Positions 19,033 through 27,579 of a DNA stretch of 64,000 nucleotides are shown one piece after another. The notes below the pieces were generated by a model that was not told where the DNA came from, ran no database searches, and saw only the letters and a list, made by a program, of their open reading frames with translations. Numbering within the stretch: the stretch's first letter is position 1; every line of letters begins with the position of its first letter. Source of the stretch: Burkholderiaceae bacterium (lineage in GTDB: Bacteria; Pseudomonadota; Gammaproteobacteria; Burkholderiales; Burkholderiaceae_E); NCBI GenBank assembly GCA_021166725.1, contig JAJPES010000027.1, positions 37,410-101,409 of the forward strand, read 5' to 3'. A program made the position numbers and the translations under genes.

Positions 19033-20097
19033 ATGATGAGCATCGGCACCCCGCTGATGTGGTCGTTGTTCGCAGCCTTCGTCGTCGTCGCGCTGCTCGT
19101 CGATTTCCTCGCGCTGAAGGGCCAGGGTGCGCACGCCGTCTCGATGAAGGAGGCAGCGACCTGGTCGCTGCTGTGGATCGCCGTGTCCTTCGTCTTCGTC
19201 GGCTGGCTCTGGTGGCACCTCGGCGGTGCGTCGGGCGACGCGGCCGCACGCGCGCTGGCCAACGACAAGGCGCTCGAATTCGCCACCGGCTACCTGGTGG
19301 AGAAGGCGCTCGCCGTCGACAACATCTTCGTCTTCCTGATGGTGTTCACCTATTTCGCGGTGCCCGGCGAATTCCAGAAGCGCGTGCTGATGATCGGCAT
19401 CCTCGGCGCACTCGTGCTGCGCGCAGCGATGATTCTCGTCGGCGCGTGGCTGATCGTTCGTTTCCACTGGGTGCTGTACCTGTTCGGCGCGTTCCTCGTC
19501 TTCACCGGGGCGAAGATGTGGTGGACTGCCGGCAAGGAGCCCGACCTGGCGTCGAACCCGGCGTTGCAGTGGATCAACCGGCGACTGAAGGTTTCGCCCG
19601 GCTACGACGGCGAGCGCTTCTTCACGCGCATCGACGGCGTGCGGATGGTCACGCCGCTGTTCGTCGTGATCCTGCTGATCGGTATCGTCGACGTTGTGTT
19701 CGCGGTCGATTCGATCCCCGCGATCTTCGCGATCACGACCGATCCGTTCATCGTGCTCACGTCGAACGTTTTCGCGATCCTCGGGCTGCGCGCGATGTAC
19801 TTCCTGCTCGCCGGCCTGCACGATCGATTCCACCTGCTCAGCTACGGCCTTGCCGTCGTGCTGGTGTTCATCGGCGCGAAGATGCTGCTGATCGACGTGT
19901 ACAAGATCCCGGTGGCATGGTCGCTGGCGGTTACCGTGCTGGTACTCGCGGCGTCGATGATCCTGTCGCTGATGGTCGCGCCACGCGGCAGCGGAGGCAG
20001 CGCGTACCCGTTTCGCGCCAGGCGCCCCGATGCGTCGTCGCCGGGCGACGCGACGAAACGCGATCGCTCGCCGCAGGGTGCGCGCAATCGTCGCTGA
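19033..20097 (+). CDS. TerC/Alx-family membrane protein, probable manganese exporter
   Basis: The 354-residue protein has about nine helices and the TerC signatures: EFATGYLVEKALAVDNIFVFLM, with the acidic pair and Asn in the membrane, and later IDVVFAVDSIPAIFAITTDPFIV. The family is linked to Mn2+ export and to loading of exported metalloenzymes. The C-terminal 40 residues are hydrophilic and basic. Two ATG codons (19033 and 19036) are in frame; the first is used. Control by the Mn riboswitch upstream supports a metal-homeostasis role rather than tellurite resistance. Confidence 0.9.
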   Translation: MMSIGTPLMWSLFAAFVVVALLVDFLALKGQGAHAVSMKEAATWSLLWIAVSFVFVGWLWWHLGGASGDAAARALANDKALEFATGYLVEKALAVDNIFVFLMVFTYFAVPGEFQKRVLMIGILGALVLRAAMILVGAWLIVRFHWVLYLFGAFLVFTGAKMWWTAGKEPDLASNPALQWINRRLKVSPGYDGERFFTRIDGVRMVTPLFVVILLIGIVDVVFAVDSIPAIFAITTDPFIVLTSNVFAILGLRAMYFLLAGLHDRFHLLSYGLAVVLVFIGAKMLLIDVYKIPVAWSLAVTVLVLAASMILSLMVAPRGSGGSAYPFRARRPDASSPGDATKRDRSPQGARNRR

Positions 20098-20135
20098 TCG
20101 GCCCCGGCCTGCTTTCCACTGAAGAAGGGCGACTC

Positions 20136-20933
20136 ATGCTCCCCGACGCTGCCTACACCGCACTCGACGCGCGCGTCTTTCGCGCCAGTACGCTAACGCG
20201 AGGTCCGTGGGATCCCGCTCACCAGCATGCGGGACCGCCGATCGCGCTCGTCTGTCGTGCGATCGAGCAGGCGGCGCGCGAGCACGGGCTCACCCATATC
20301 GCGCGCCTCACCGCGAACCTGCTGCGTCCGGTGCCGATCGGCGAGTTGATCGTCGAGGTGAGCACCGAGTACGCCGGCCGCAACGCGGCGCACTTCTCCG
20401 CTCAACTGCTGGCCGGCGACAAGGACATCGCGCGCTTCACCGCGCTGGCGCAGCGCGAAACGCCGATCGAGCTGCCGGGGAACCTGATCGGGCATCCGCT
20501 GCCGAAGGCGCCGCTGTCGCCGGACGAATCGCCTGCGGCGAACTTCCCCTTCGCGGGCAGGGCGGTGGGCTACGCCGATCTCGTCGAGACGCGCATCGCC
20601 CGCGGCAGCTTCTGGAACGGGCCATGCGCCGTCTGGTTTCGACTGCGCCATCCGCTGCTGGCAGGAGAGCCGCCGAGCCCGTTCCAGCGTGTCGCGGTGG
20701 TCGCCGACTCGGGCAACGGCGTCAGCGCGGTGCTCGATTACGAGCGCTACACCTTCGTGAACTTCGACCTGACGATCAACCTGCTGCGTCGGCCGGTGGG
20801 CGAGTGGATCTGCCTCGACGCGCGCACGGCGCTCGGTTCCACCGGCGGCGGTCTCGCCGAGTCGGCGCTCTACGACGCGGACGGGTTGATCGGCCGCGCG
20901 ACGCAGAGCCTGGCGGTGCGGGCGAGGGCCTGA
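20136..20933 (+). CDS. Acyl-CoA thioesterase family protein (hotdog fold)
   Basis: The 265-residue protein resembles double-hotdog thioesterases: an N-terminal HQHAGPPIALVCRAIE stretch, LTANLLRPVPIGEL, and in the second half FVNFDLTINLLRRPVGEWICLDART followed by GGGLAESALYDADGLIGRATQSL, which is the usual C-terminal strand pair. It probably hydrolyses an acyl-CoA, substrate unknown. The start follows GAAGAAGG. It lies 38 bp behind terC and could share its transcript. It converges on the metallo-hydrolase gene. Confidence 0.8.
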   Translation: MLPDAAYTALDARVFRASTLTRGPWDPAHQHAGPPIALVCRAIEQAAREHGLTHIARLTANLLRPVPIGELIVEVSTEYAGRNAAHFSAQLLAGDKDIARFTALAQRETPIELPGNLIGHPLPKAPLSPDESPAANFPFAGRAVGYADLVETRIARGSFWNGPCAVWFRLRHPLLAGEPPSPFQRVAVVADSGNGVSAVLDYERYTFVNFDLTINLLRRPVGEWICLDARTALGSTGGGLAESALYDADGLIGRATQSLAVRARA

Positions 20934-20937
20934 AGGT

Positions 20938-22065
20938 TCAAAGCGGGACGGTGATTCCCTCGTCGTCCCCGTGGGGGAACACCGCCTCGAAGCCGAGTTC
21001 GTGCTGCAGGTCGGCCTTGCCCCACGCTTCGTTCGTCGCGCAGCGGTAGTTGAAGACCAGCTTCGGCGGTTGCACCAGTGAACGCGCGACGATGCGCTGC
21101 ACCGCTTCCTCGTCCGGATGTCCGAAGATCGCGCCGTTCGTGCTGACGAGGTAGCACGGCGAGCGCAGGAGCGACATCAGCTCGTCGGTGGTGTTCGCCT
21201 TACTGCCGTGGTGCGCGACCTTCACGGCATCGACCTCGAGCGTCTGCAGTCCTCGCTCGTCGAGCAGCCGGCGCAGCGATGCGCAGACGACGTCGGGGTG
21301 CGCGTCGGCCAGGAACAGCGCGCTCTTGCCGGCCGGCTCGAACTCGGCGAGGAACGCGATGCTCGCGCCGTTGGCGGCGGCGTTGTCGGGCCGCGACTGC
21401 TTCTCGAGCAGCGCATCGAGCTCGGGTGTGCTGCCGAGCAGGCCTTCGGCCGGCAGGTACTTCTTCTGGCGCGCCAACAGCTTCCAGGCGGCGTCGAAAT
21501 CGCCCGGATCGAGGTCGCGCACGTCCTTGCGCCAGGCATTGCGCATCCGGTCGAGCGTTGCGAGGGTGGGGGAGAGCAGCGTCAGCGACAGACCGTCGGG
21601 AAGAACCACGCACGGCAGCGGCGCGTCGTCGCGAACGACGATGGGGCCGCCGTCGAACGCGCCGTTCCACTGGCGCTCGTCGAGCCGTTGCGCGAGCAGC
21701 GCGCTGAAGAACTCTCCCTGCCGTCCGCCGAGAAGACCGTGCGCCCGCTCGAGATGCCGCCAGCCGTTGAACCAGACGTCGTGGACGACGAAGGGCCACG
21801 GCGGCGGCTCGGCGAACAGCCGCACGAGGCCATCCACATGGTCGGTGTCGACGTGCGTGAGCACGACGAGCTCGATGCGGGTATCGCCCCTCGGCAGCGA
21901 GCGCATCTGCGCGTCGAGCGCGCTCCAGGCGCCGATCGGGCCGCCGTCGATCAACACGCGGCGCGTACGCTTGCCGGTTCCGTATTCGATCCACAGGCAG
22001 TCGCCGTGCAGCGCGGGAAGCATCCGGATGCGCAGGAAGGAATCGGCGTTCGCGGCGTCGGGCAT
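20938..22065 (-). CDS. ComEC/Rec2-type metallo-beta-lactamase-fold hydrolase
   Basis: The 375-residue soluble protein has the MBL metal site H71-x-D73-x-D75-H76 (THVDTDHVDG), the form found in the ComEC C-terminal domain rather than HxHxDH. A second hallmark is KVAHHGSKANTTDELM, followed by YLVSTNGAIFGHPD. It has no membrane segments or DNA-channel domain, so it is a stand-alone hydrolase, perhaps of nucleic acid or a nucleotide. It is the last gene of a three-gene operon and starts 7 bp after the CHAT-like gene ends. Confidence 0.8.
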   Translation of the reverse strand: MPDAANADSFLRIRMLPALHGDCLWIEYGTGKRTRRVLIDGGPIGAWSALDAQMRSLPRGDTRIELVVLTHVDTDHVDGLVRLFAEPPPWPFVVHDVWFNGWRHLERAHGLLGGRQGEFFSALLAQRLDERQWNGAFDGGPIVVRDDAPLPCVVLPDGLSLTLLSPTLATLDRMRNAWRKDVRDLDPGDFDAAWKLLARQKKYLPAEGLLGSTPELDALLEKQSRPDNAAANGASIAFLAEFEPAGKSALFLADAHPDVVCASLRRLLDERGLQTLEVDAVKVAHHGSKANTTDELMSLLRSPCYLVSTNGAIFGHPDEEAVQRIVARSLVQPPKLVFNYRCATNEAWGKADLQHELGFEAVFPHGDDEGITVPL

Positions 22066-22072
22066 GGTCGGT

Positions 22073-25012
22073 TCACAGCCTCCAGTCGGCGTCGCCGAAA
22101 GCGACGATGCACAGTGCCATCGGCAGGCTCTCGAGCATCGCCTCGCGGCGCGCATCGAGGATCAGCTCGCCGAGCTGGTCGGCCTCGGCGCCGCCCGCGC
22201 GCAGCAGGCGTGCGAGGATCTTCGAGCCGACCGTGACCGCGTGCTCGCCGAACACGGTGGCGGTCGTCGAGATCACAACGGCCGCGCCCGCCTGGCGAAA
22301 GTAGCGGATGTGGTTCGAGAACGGCTCGGCGGTGCCCGCAACATCGCAGCCGAGCAGGAACACCAGCGGCGGCGGGGCGCCTTCCGGGCGAACGTAGTCG
22401 CGCGGCAGGCGCAGCGTGGCGAGGAAGTCGCCGCCGATTTCCAGCTTCAGGTCCTGGCGGCGGCCTTCGTTGTGCGGAAACGCGACGAGCAGGGCCGGCT
22501 TGCGCTGGCCGACCGTTTCCTTCCACGCCTGCCACGTCCGGGCTTCGAGTGTCGCGTCGCCGAAACGCGGCGACAGCATCGCCAGCAGCGGCGTGCGCGC
22601 GTCCTTCGGCACCTGGGCGCTGAAGCCGAGCACGGCGCAGCGGCCCAGATCGAGCCGGTCGCGGCCCTCGGCCGGCTCGGACTGGATCACCACTTCGGCA
22701 CCGTCCGGCCTGCCGAGCGCCGGGCTGTAGACGTGACGTTCGACGACCTTGCGCAGACCCCAGAATCCCATCGGGCAGACGTAGGCGGCCGGATCGGCGC
22801 GTCCGGCGCAGTCGGACGGACAACTACCGGTCTTCAGTGCTTGGCGAAAGCCGGGGCAGAGCTGGTCTGCGTCGGGCGCCGGCGGTGGGTAGTCGTAGAA
22901 GAACTCGATCGGGACGACTGCATCGGCGCGCGCACTGACGACCTGGATGTGCGTGAGCGCGTCGTCACGCGGATCGAATCCGCCGTGCGCAAGCTCGACG
23001 AACTGGTCGAGGCACAGCGCCGAGTAGAGATCGGCGCCGACGCGTGCGAGCCGCACGAGCAGTTGCGGGTTCTCGCCCTGGTCGAGTCCGTCGGCGTGAT
23101 CGGCGATGCTGTGCGCGGCGTCGGACAGCGCCTCGTTCAACTGCAGCAGCGGCTCCGAGAGGCCTTCGAGGCTGGTCGCCCAGGCGCGTCGCTCGGCGAC
23201 CGCCGTGAGCCTGGGTACGCCGTCGGTCTCGCCGTGGTTCAGCACCAGCGCCAGATCGAAGGGGCGCCGGGCGCCCAGGTCGCTCCAGTCGAAGCGCACC
23301 TGCGTTTCGTCGAGCAATGCGATGCCTTCGCCGCGCTCGTCGCGCCTTTCTCGCACCTGCGTGCGCAGTCGCGCGGTCTGCAGCACCCGACCGCGGTGCA
23401 GGACGCCGATGCGCGCATCGAAGGCGCCGCTGCTGCGTGGGGTGAAGACGAACTCGGCTTCGGTGCTCGGACCGGCGCGCGGCAGCGTGATCTCGCGCAG
23501 CATCGGCTCGTCGAACTGCCGCGCTTCGTGCACGACGATCTGCAGCGTGTGCGTATCGCGATCCTTCGGCAGCTCGTGCTCGGGAAAGGGCGTCGCAACG
23601 CTGTCCCAGCTTGCATCGTCGGGGGTGCCGATGCGCACGAGGAGCATCACCGGCTCGCCCTGTACGTAGCCGTCGTGGATCGCTTCGAGCGCATCGTCGA
23701 CCGTCTTGCGCAGGCTGCGCTGCTGCAGGTGGCGCGCCGGGCGGTGCTCGTCGTCCAGTGGACGGCTGCGCGCCGTGTGGGGAGGCGGTGTGACGGGTGG
23801 CGGAGGAGGCGGTTCCCCGGCCGGCGCCTCTTCGACGGGCGACGGAGCGGCGCGCGGTCCCTTCATGCGTTCGACCTCACGGCGCCGTTCGAACGGCCAA
23901 CCCCACCGCGCGCCGGACTTGCCCGGCGAGGTCGCGCGCGGTGGAGCACCGGGCATCGGCGCCGAGGGAGCGGTCGGGCGCATCGGCGCCGATTCCGACC
24001 GAGGAGCGGCCGGCGCTGCAGCCGAGCTCGCCTGCCGCGCCGGCGCACGTTCGCTGATCTCGATCAGCTTCGCGCCGAGCCAGGCGACGTGGCCCGGCCC
24101 GATCGAGCGCATCAGGGCGACGTCCAGTGGACATCCGCGCGCCATCTCATCGGAAAGTTTCGCCAGCGCGCTCGACAATCGCTCGGCGGGCATGGCCGGC
24201 GCGACGACGACGCCGTCTGCCTGCACCCGCGCGGCCAGCGCGCGAACGAGCGGTGCCGAGCGGGTCGGCCACTCGGAACCGAATCCGGCAACGACCGCGA
24301 GTGCGCAGCGAGGCAGCGCCGCGGCCTCGAGCACGCGTGCGAGCGCGAACGGCAACGGCTGTGCGAGTGCGAGCAGTTCGACGCGCGGCGTGCGGCGCGA
24401 GGCGATGACGAAACGCGCGCCCTGCGCAGGCCACGCGTACTTCTCCGCGATCGCGAGACGATACTTGCCGAGCGGATCGCCGGGCAGTGCCGAGACCGTG
24501 AACGGCCAGCGCCATTGCGTGGGATGTTCCGGCTTCCATCCCGACTGCACGTGCACGCCTGCGAGCTTCGCCGCGGGATGCGACAGCGCCTCGACGAAGT
24601 CGAGGACCCGTCCTTCGTGTTCGATCTCCTCCAACGCAGCGAGCCGAACGAACGACTCGCTCGCGGTGAAGCGCTCCCAGGCGTCGGCGAGAGACGCGGC
24701 GGACGGCCATTGCCGCAGCCCCGCCGGTGCCGCGCGGGCTCCGGCGGGCGCGGTCGGCACCCGCCACCCGAGAATGCCGTGCGTCGTCCACGAGTCCGCC
24801 GCGATGGTTCTCAGTAGCTCGAACAGTGCCGACGACGACTCGCCCGCTTCGGCCGCGTCGACTGCAGCGATCCGCCGCGCCCATTGCGGATCGACGGGCT
24901 GCCCGGCGACGGTGCGATCGAAGGCCGTCAGCACGCCGAGCGCGGCGAGCGCGGCGACGAAGCGCTCGTCTTCGACGCCGAGGCTCCAGGCGCCCAGGTG
25001 GTGCCGGTCCAT
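22073..25012 (-). CDS. CHAT-like (caspase-fold) peptidase, large two-part protein
   Basis: The 979-residue cytosolic protein has three parts. Residues 1-320 contain a CHAT-like end (around 235-305: LAVVAGFG, then LSDEMARGCPLDVAL) without an obvious catalytic pair. Residues 320-425 are a Pro/Ala-rich linker. Residues 430-979 end in a second CHAT-like domain with candidate catalytic H847 (LLVAFPHNEG) and C889 (LVFLLGCDVAG), then a typical helix-strand tail. A cysteine group (C719, C731, C735, C746, before GFWGLRKVVERH) could bind metal. It lies between patatin and MBL genes in one operon. Confidence 0.65.
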   Translation of the reverse strand: MDRHHLGAWSLGVEDERFVAALAALGVLTAFDRTVAGQPVDPQWARRIAAVDAAEAGESSSALFELLRTIAADSWTTHGILGWRVPTAPAGARAAPAGLRQWPSAASLADAWERFTASESFVRLAALEEIEHEGRVLDFVEALSHPAAKLAGVHVQSGWKPEHPTQWRWPFTVSALPGDPLGKYRLAIAEKYAWPAQGARFVIASRRTPRVELLALAQPLPFALARVLEAAALPRCALAVVAGFGSEWPTRSAPLVRALAARVQADGVVVAPAMPAERLSSALAKLSDEMARGCPLDVALMRSIGPGHVAWLGAKLIEISERAPARQASSAAAPAAPRSESAPMRPTAPSAPMPGAPPRATSPGKSGARWGWPFERRREVERMKGPRAAPSPVEEAPAGEPPPPPPVTPPPHTARSRPLDDEHRPARHLQQRSLRKTVDDALEAIHDGYVQGEPVMLLVRIGTPDDASWDSVATPFPEHELPKDRDTHTLQIVVHEARQFDEPMLREITLPRAGPSTEAEFVFTPRSSGAFDARIGVLHRGRVLQTARLRTQVRERRDERGEGIALLDETQVRFDWSDLGARRPFDLALVLNHGETDGVPRLTAVAERRAWATSLEGLSEPLLQLNEALSDAAHSIADHADGLDQGENPQLLVRLARVGADLYSALCLDQFVELAHGGFDPRDDALTHIQVVSARADAVVPIEFFYDYPPPAPDADQLCPGFRQALKTGSCPSDCAGRADPAAYVCPMGFWGLRKVVERHVYSPALGRPDGAEVVIQSEPAEGRDRLDLGRCAVLGFSAQVPKDARTPLLAMLSPRFGDATLEARTWQAWKETVGQRKPALLVAFPHNEGRRQDLKLEIGGDFLATLRLPRDYVRPEGAPPPLVFLLGCDVAGTAEPFSNHIRYFRQAGAAVVISTTATVFGEHAVTVGSKILARLLRAGGAEADQLGELILDARREAMLESLPMALCIVAFGDADWRL

Positions 25013-25025
25013 CCGACTGCCTGCG

Positions 25026-26135
25026 TCAGGCGAGCGCGTGCATCGGCGCTGGCAGGCCGGGAGCGGGCGACAGTGCGAGCCTCGCGCGCTGGCGCAGTGC
25101 CGCGTCGCACAGCGCGTAGCCCCAGTTCATCAGCCGGCCCTGCAGCCGCTCGTCGAAAGCGGCCAGCCTCGTCGGCACTTCGTCGAGTTCGCCGGTGATC
25201 GTGTTGTCGGCGGCCAGCGGATCGCTTGCCTCGTAGTCGCCGATTCGCGTGCCGATCCCCCAGTACGCGCCGTGCTGGCGTCCCGCCTCGAACTCCGCGA
25301 TGAGCCAGCGCTTGCGAAGCGCGCGTGCCTGGTCGATCAGGATGTCGCGCACGCGGCCCAGCTGCATCACGTTGTCTTCCCAGGGCTCTTCCTGGATGCC
25401 GAAGGGCGCGCCGGCATCGCTGACCAGGACGAGGTCGACGCGACCGACGAGCGATTCGAGCCCCATGTTGTCGTAGACGCCGCCGTCGGTAAGGACGACG
25501 CGATCGCGCAGCGCTTCGAATTCGGGCGCCTTGCTGCCGTCGCGCCACTCGCCGGGATCGGTGTCGAGGACGATCGGCGAGAACACCGGCGGGAACGCGC
25601 TCGACGCCGCCACCGCAATCGACAGCGGCACGGACTCGCTGCGGTTCGTGCCGAGCAGGTAGTCGGCAATGAAGTCCTGTCGGAAGCGGAAGCTGCGCCC
25701 GGTCTGCAGGCTCGTCGCATAGAAGACGAAGCGCGGGTTGCCGGGGCGCGACGCGTCCGGGATGTCCTTCAGCATCGCGCCGTGGAAGAGATCCTTGTCG
25801 TATCGGTGGGCGAGGAAGTCGCCTGCCGTCCTGAACGGCGTCAGCAGGCCCTTCAGTCCGGCGCCGACGTCGATCGTGCGGCCGCAGAACGCGCGCACCG
25901 GGTCGACGACCAGCGCGTCGAAGTTCGCGGCTCGACCGTCGTCGAACTGCAGGTCCTTCCAGCGATGCGCGAGCACGCCGGCGAGGATCGAGCCGCCCGA
26001 GACGCTGGTGATGCGGTCGAGCTTGCCGAGCAGTCCGGCGTCGTTGAGCCGCTGCAGCGAGCCGAGGCCGAAGAGCGTTGCACGGTACCCGCCGCCGGAC
26101 AACGCGATGCCGACCGTCTTTCCGTCGATTGCCAT
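25026..26135 (-). CDS. Patatin-like phospholipase
   Basis: The 369-residue protein has the full patatin set: the oxyanion loop GGGYRA (14-19), the nucleophile S46 in SVSGGS, and the catalytic D217 in LTDGGVYDN. An invariant-looking Pro segment (ASSAFPPVFSPI) lies between, as in this family. It has no signal peptide or membrane helix. Patatins of this type hydrolyse membrane phospholipids and serve as effectors in some anti-phage systems. It is first in the operon, with 13 bp to the CHAT-like gene. Confidence 0.88.
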   Translation of the reverse strand: MAIDGKTVGIALSGGGYRATLFGLGSLQRLNDAGLLGKLDRITSVSGGSILAGVLAHRWKDLQFDDGRAANFDALVVDPVRAFCGRTIDVGAGLKGLLTPFRTAGDFLAHRYDKDLFHGAMLKDIPDASRPGNPRFVFYATSLQTGRSFRFRQDFIADYLLGTNRSESVPLSIAVAASSAFPPVFSPIVLDTDPGEWRDGSKAPEFEALRDRVVLTDGGVYDNMGLESLVGRVDLVLVSDAGAPFGIQEEPWEDNVMQLGRVRDILIDQARALRKRWLIAEFEAGRQHGAYWGIGTRIGDYEASDPLAADNTITGELDEVPTRLAAFDERLQGRLMNWGYALCDAALRQRARLALSPAPGLPAPMHALA

Positions 26136-26235
26136 GGGCGCTCTCCGTCGCAGCCGTGTCGTGCGTCATCGTCGAACGAAGCACGCGCCGGCGCAAGCGC
26201 GGCGCTCGATGATTCGCGCGCTCGGCGCACGGCGT

Positions 26236-26958
26236 TCAGTTCGGCGGCGCCGGGATCGCCAGCCCTTTGGCCACCGCCGGGCGCTTCACGAAGGCGGCGA
26301 GCACGCGCGCCACCTGCGGGAAATCGTCGAAGCCGACGAGCTCGCGCGCGCCGTAGAACCCGACCAGGTTGCGTACCCACGGAAAGATCGCGATGTCGGC
26401 GATCGTGTACTCGTCGCCCATCATCCACTGGCGCCCCGCGAGGCGCTGCTCGAGCACGCGCAGCATCCGCTTCGACTCGTTCACGTAGCGGTCGCGCGGG
26501 CGTTTGTCCTCGTAGTCCTTGCCGGCGAACTTGTGGAAGAAACCCACCTGCCCGAACATCGGGCCGATGCCGCCGACCTGGAACATCAGCCACTGCAGCG
26601 TCTCGTAGCGGGCGGCCGCGCCCGAAGGCACGAAGTCCTCGCGACCGAGCGCGGCGCACTTGTCCGACAGGTAGATCAGGATGGCGCCCGATTCGAAGAG
26701 CGGCAGCGGCGTTCCGCCGGGTCCTTCGGGGTCGATGATCGCCGGGATCTTGTTGTTCGGGTTCAGCGACAGGAACTCGGGCGACAACTGATCGTCGGTC
26801 TCGAAGCTCACGCGGTGCGGCTCGTACGGCAGACCGGTTTCCTCGAGCATGATCGACGCCTTCACGCCGTTGGGCGTGGGCAGCGAATAGAGCTGGATGC
26901 GCTCGGGGTGGTGCGCGGGCCACTTCTTCGTGATCGGGAAGGCGGACAGGTCGGTCAT
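26236..26958 (-). CDS. Glutathione S-transferase, YghU/YfcG-like (Nu class)
   Basis: The 240-residue protein has an N-terminal thioredoxin-fold domain with LPTPNGVKASIMLEE, NPNNKIPAIIDPEG and FESGAILIYLSDK, the usual glutathione-site blocks of YghU/YfcG relatives, which act as disulfide-bond reductases with glutathione. The helical C-terminal domain follows, with GDEYTIADIAIFPWVRNL. It is a single gene 100 bp upstream of the patatin start on the same strand, apparently not part of that operon. Confidence 0.9.
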   Translation of the reverse strand: MTDLSAFPITKKWPAHHPERIQLYSLPTPNGVKASIMLEETGLPYEPHRVSFETDDQLSPEFLSLNPNNKIPAIIDPEGPGGTPLPLFESGAILIYLSDKCAALGREDFVPSGAAARYETLQWLMFQVGGIGPMFGQVGFFHKFAGKDYEDKRPRDRYVNESKRMLRVLEQRLAGRQWMMGDEYTIADIAIFPWVRNLVGFYGARELVGFDDFPQVARVLAAFVKRPAVAKGLAIPAPPN

Positions 26959-27066
26959 CTCGGGGCTCCGTCGGCGAAGTCCTCAGGGTAACGTGCGTAC
27001 GAGCGTCCGTCGTACGAGCTGGGAAAGCCACCGGCGAACCCCGAACGCACCGGCAGCATCATCCGG

Positions 27067-27411
27067 TCAGGCAGGTACGCGCCCGTCGAGGTCGGGACGC
27101 AGATCCAGGCTTTCCTGCGCGGTGGCCTCGTTGCGTGCGCCGATGAAGACCGCCGGCTGCAAAGCGCTTCGATTCACCGCCACGTGCGGCATTCCGGCCG
27201 GGATGTACAGATAGTCGCCTGCGGATGCCGGCTCGTGGGGAATGCGGCATTGCAGATCCGTCCGGCGTGGCGCCCGTCGCTGCGAACGGCGCTTGCCTGC
27301 TGCTGCGTGCTGAAACGCGGCGCCGATGCGCGGCGGACGATCGAGCACATGCACGAATTGCCGGAAGTCGCCGGCGATGCGCTGCAGCCACTGTGGCGCC
27401 GCAATCCGCAA
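27067..27411 (-). pseudogene. Decayed cupin-domain gene
   Basis: The last 60 codons read as a good cupin end (GDYLYIPAGMPHVAVNRS, then QESLDLRPDLDGRVP), but the part that should carry the first metal-binding motif is a basic, unlike-protein stretch (around residues 40-52). The only in-frame start is a TTG at 27411; no ATG or GTG lies between it and the stop near 27580. The simplest reading is a truncated or frameshifted gene; a divergent short cupin remains possible. The 168 bases up to the next gene hold nothing I recognise. Confidence 0.45.
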
Positions 27412-27579
27412 TGGGGGGAATCGATCGGGCGTTGGACGCGCATCGACGTCGGTCCGATCCCCGGACGGCCGGTCGCGGGAGCGGAGCCGTCGTGAGGCGC
27501 GAAGCCGGCGTCGCTCCTCGGGAAACGTGCGAAGCGCTTCACACCGTCTGTCGCGTGTCCACTCCTGCCGCCGGTTTCG

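Noticed and set aside
19033..20097. Tellurite resistance as the role of the TerC protein
   Set aside because: No other ter genes are nearby and the manganese riboswitch points to metal homeostasis.
21188..24817. 1209-codon open frame on the plus strand opposite the CHAT-like gene
   Set aside because: It is antisense to a protein with recognisable motifs, has a low-complexity Arg/Ala-rich translation, and reflects the scarcity of stop codons in very GC-rich DNA.
27174..27542. Possible 122-residue minus-strand gene with an ATG start in the cupin region
   Set aside because: Its translation lacks any motif; the cupin motif lies in the neighbouring frame. It may be the displaced upstream half of the decayed gene, but I cannot show that.
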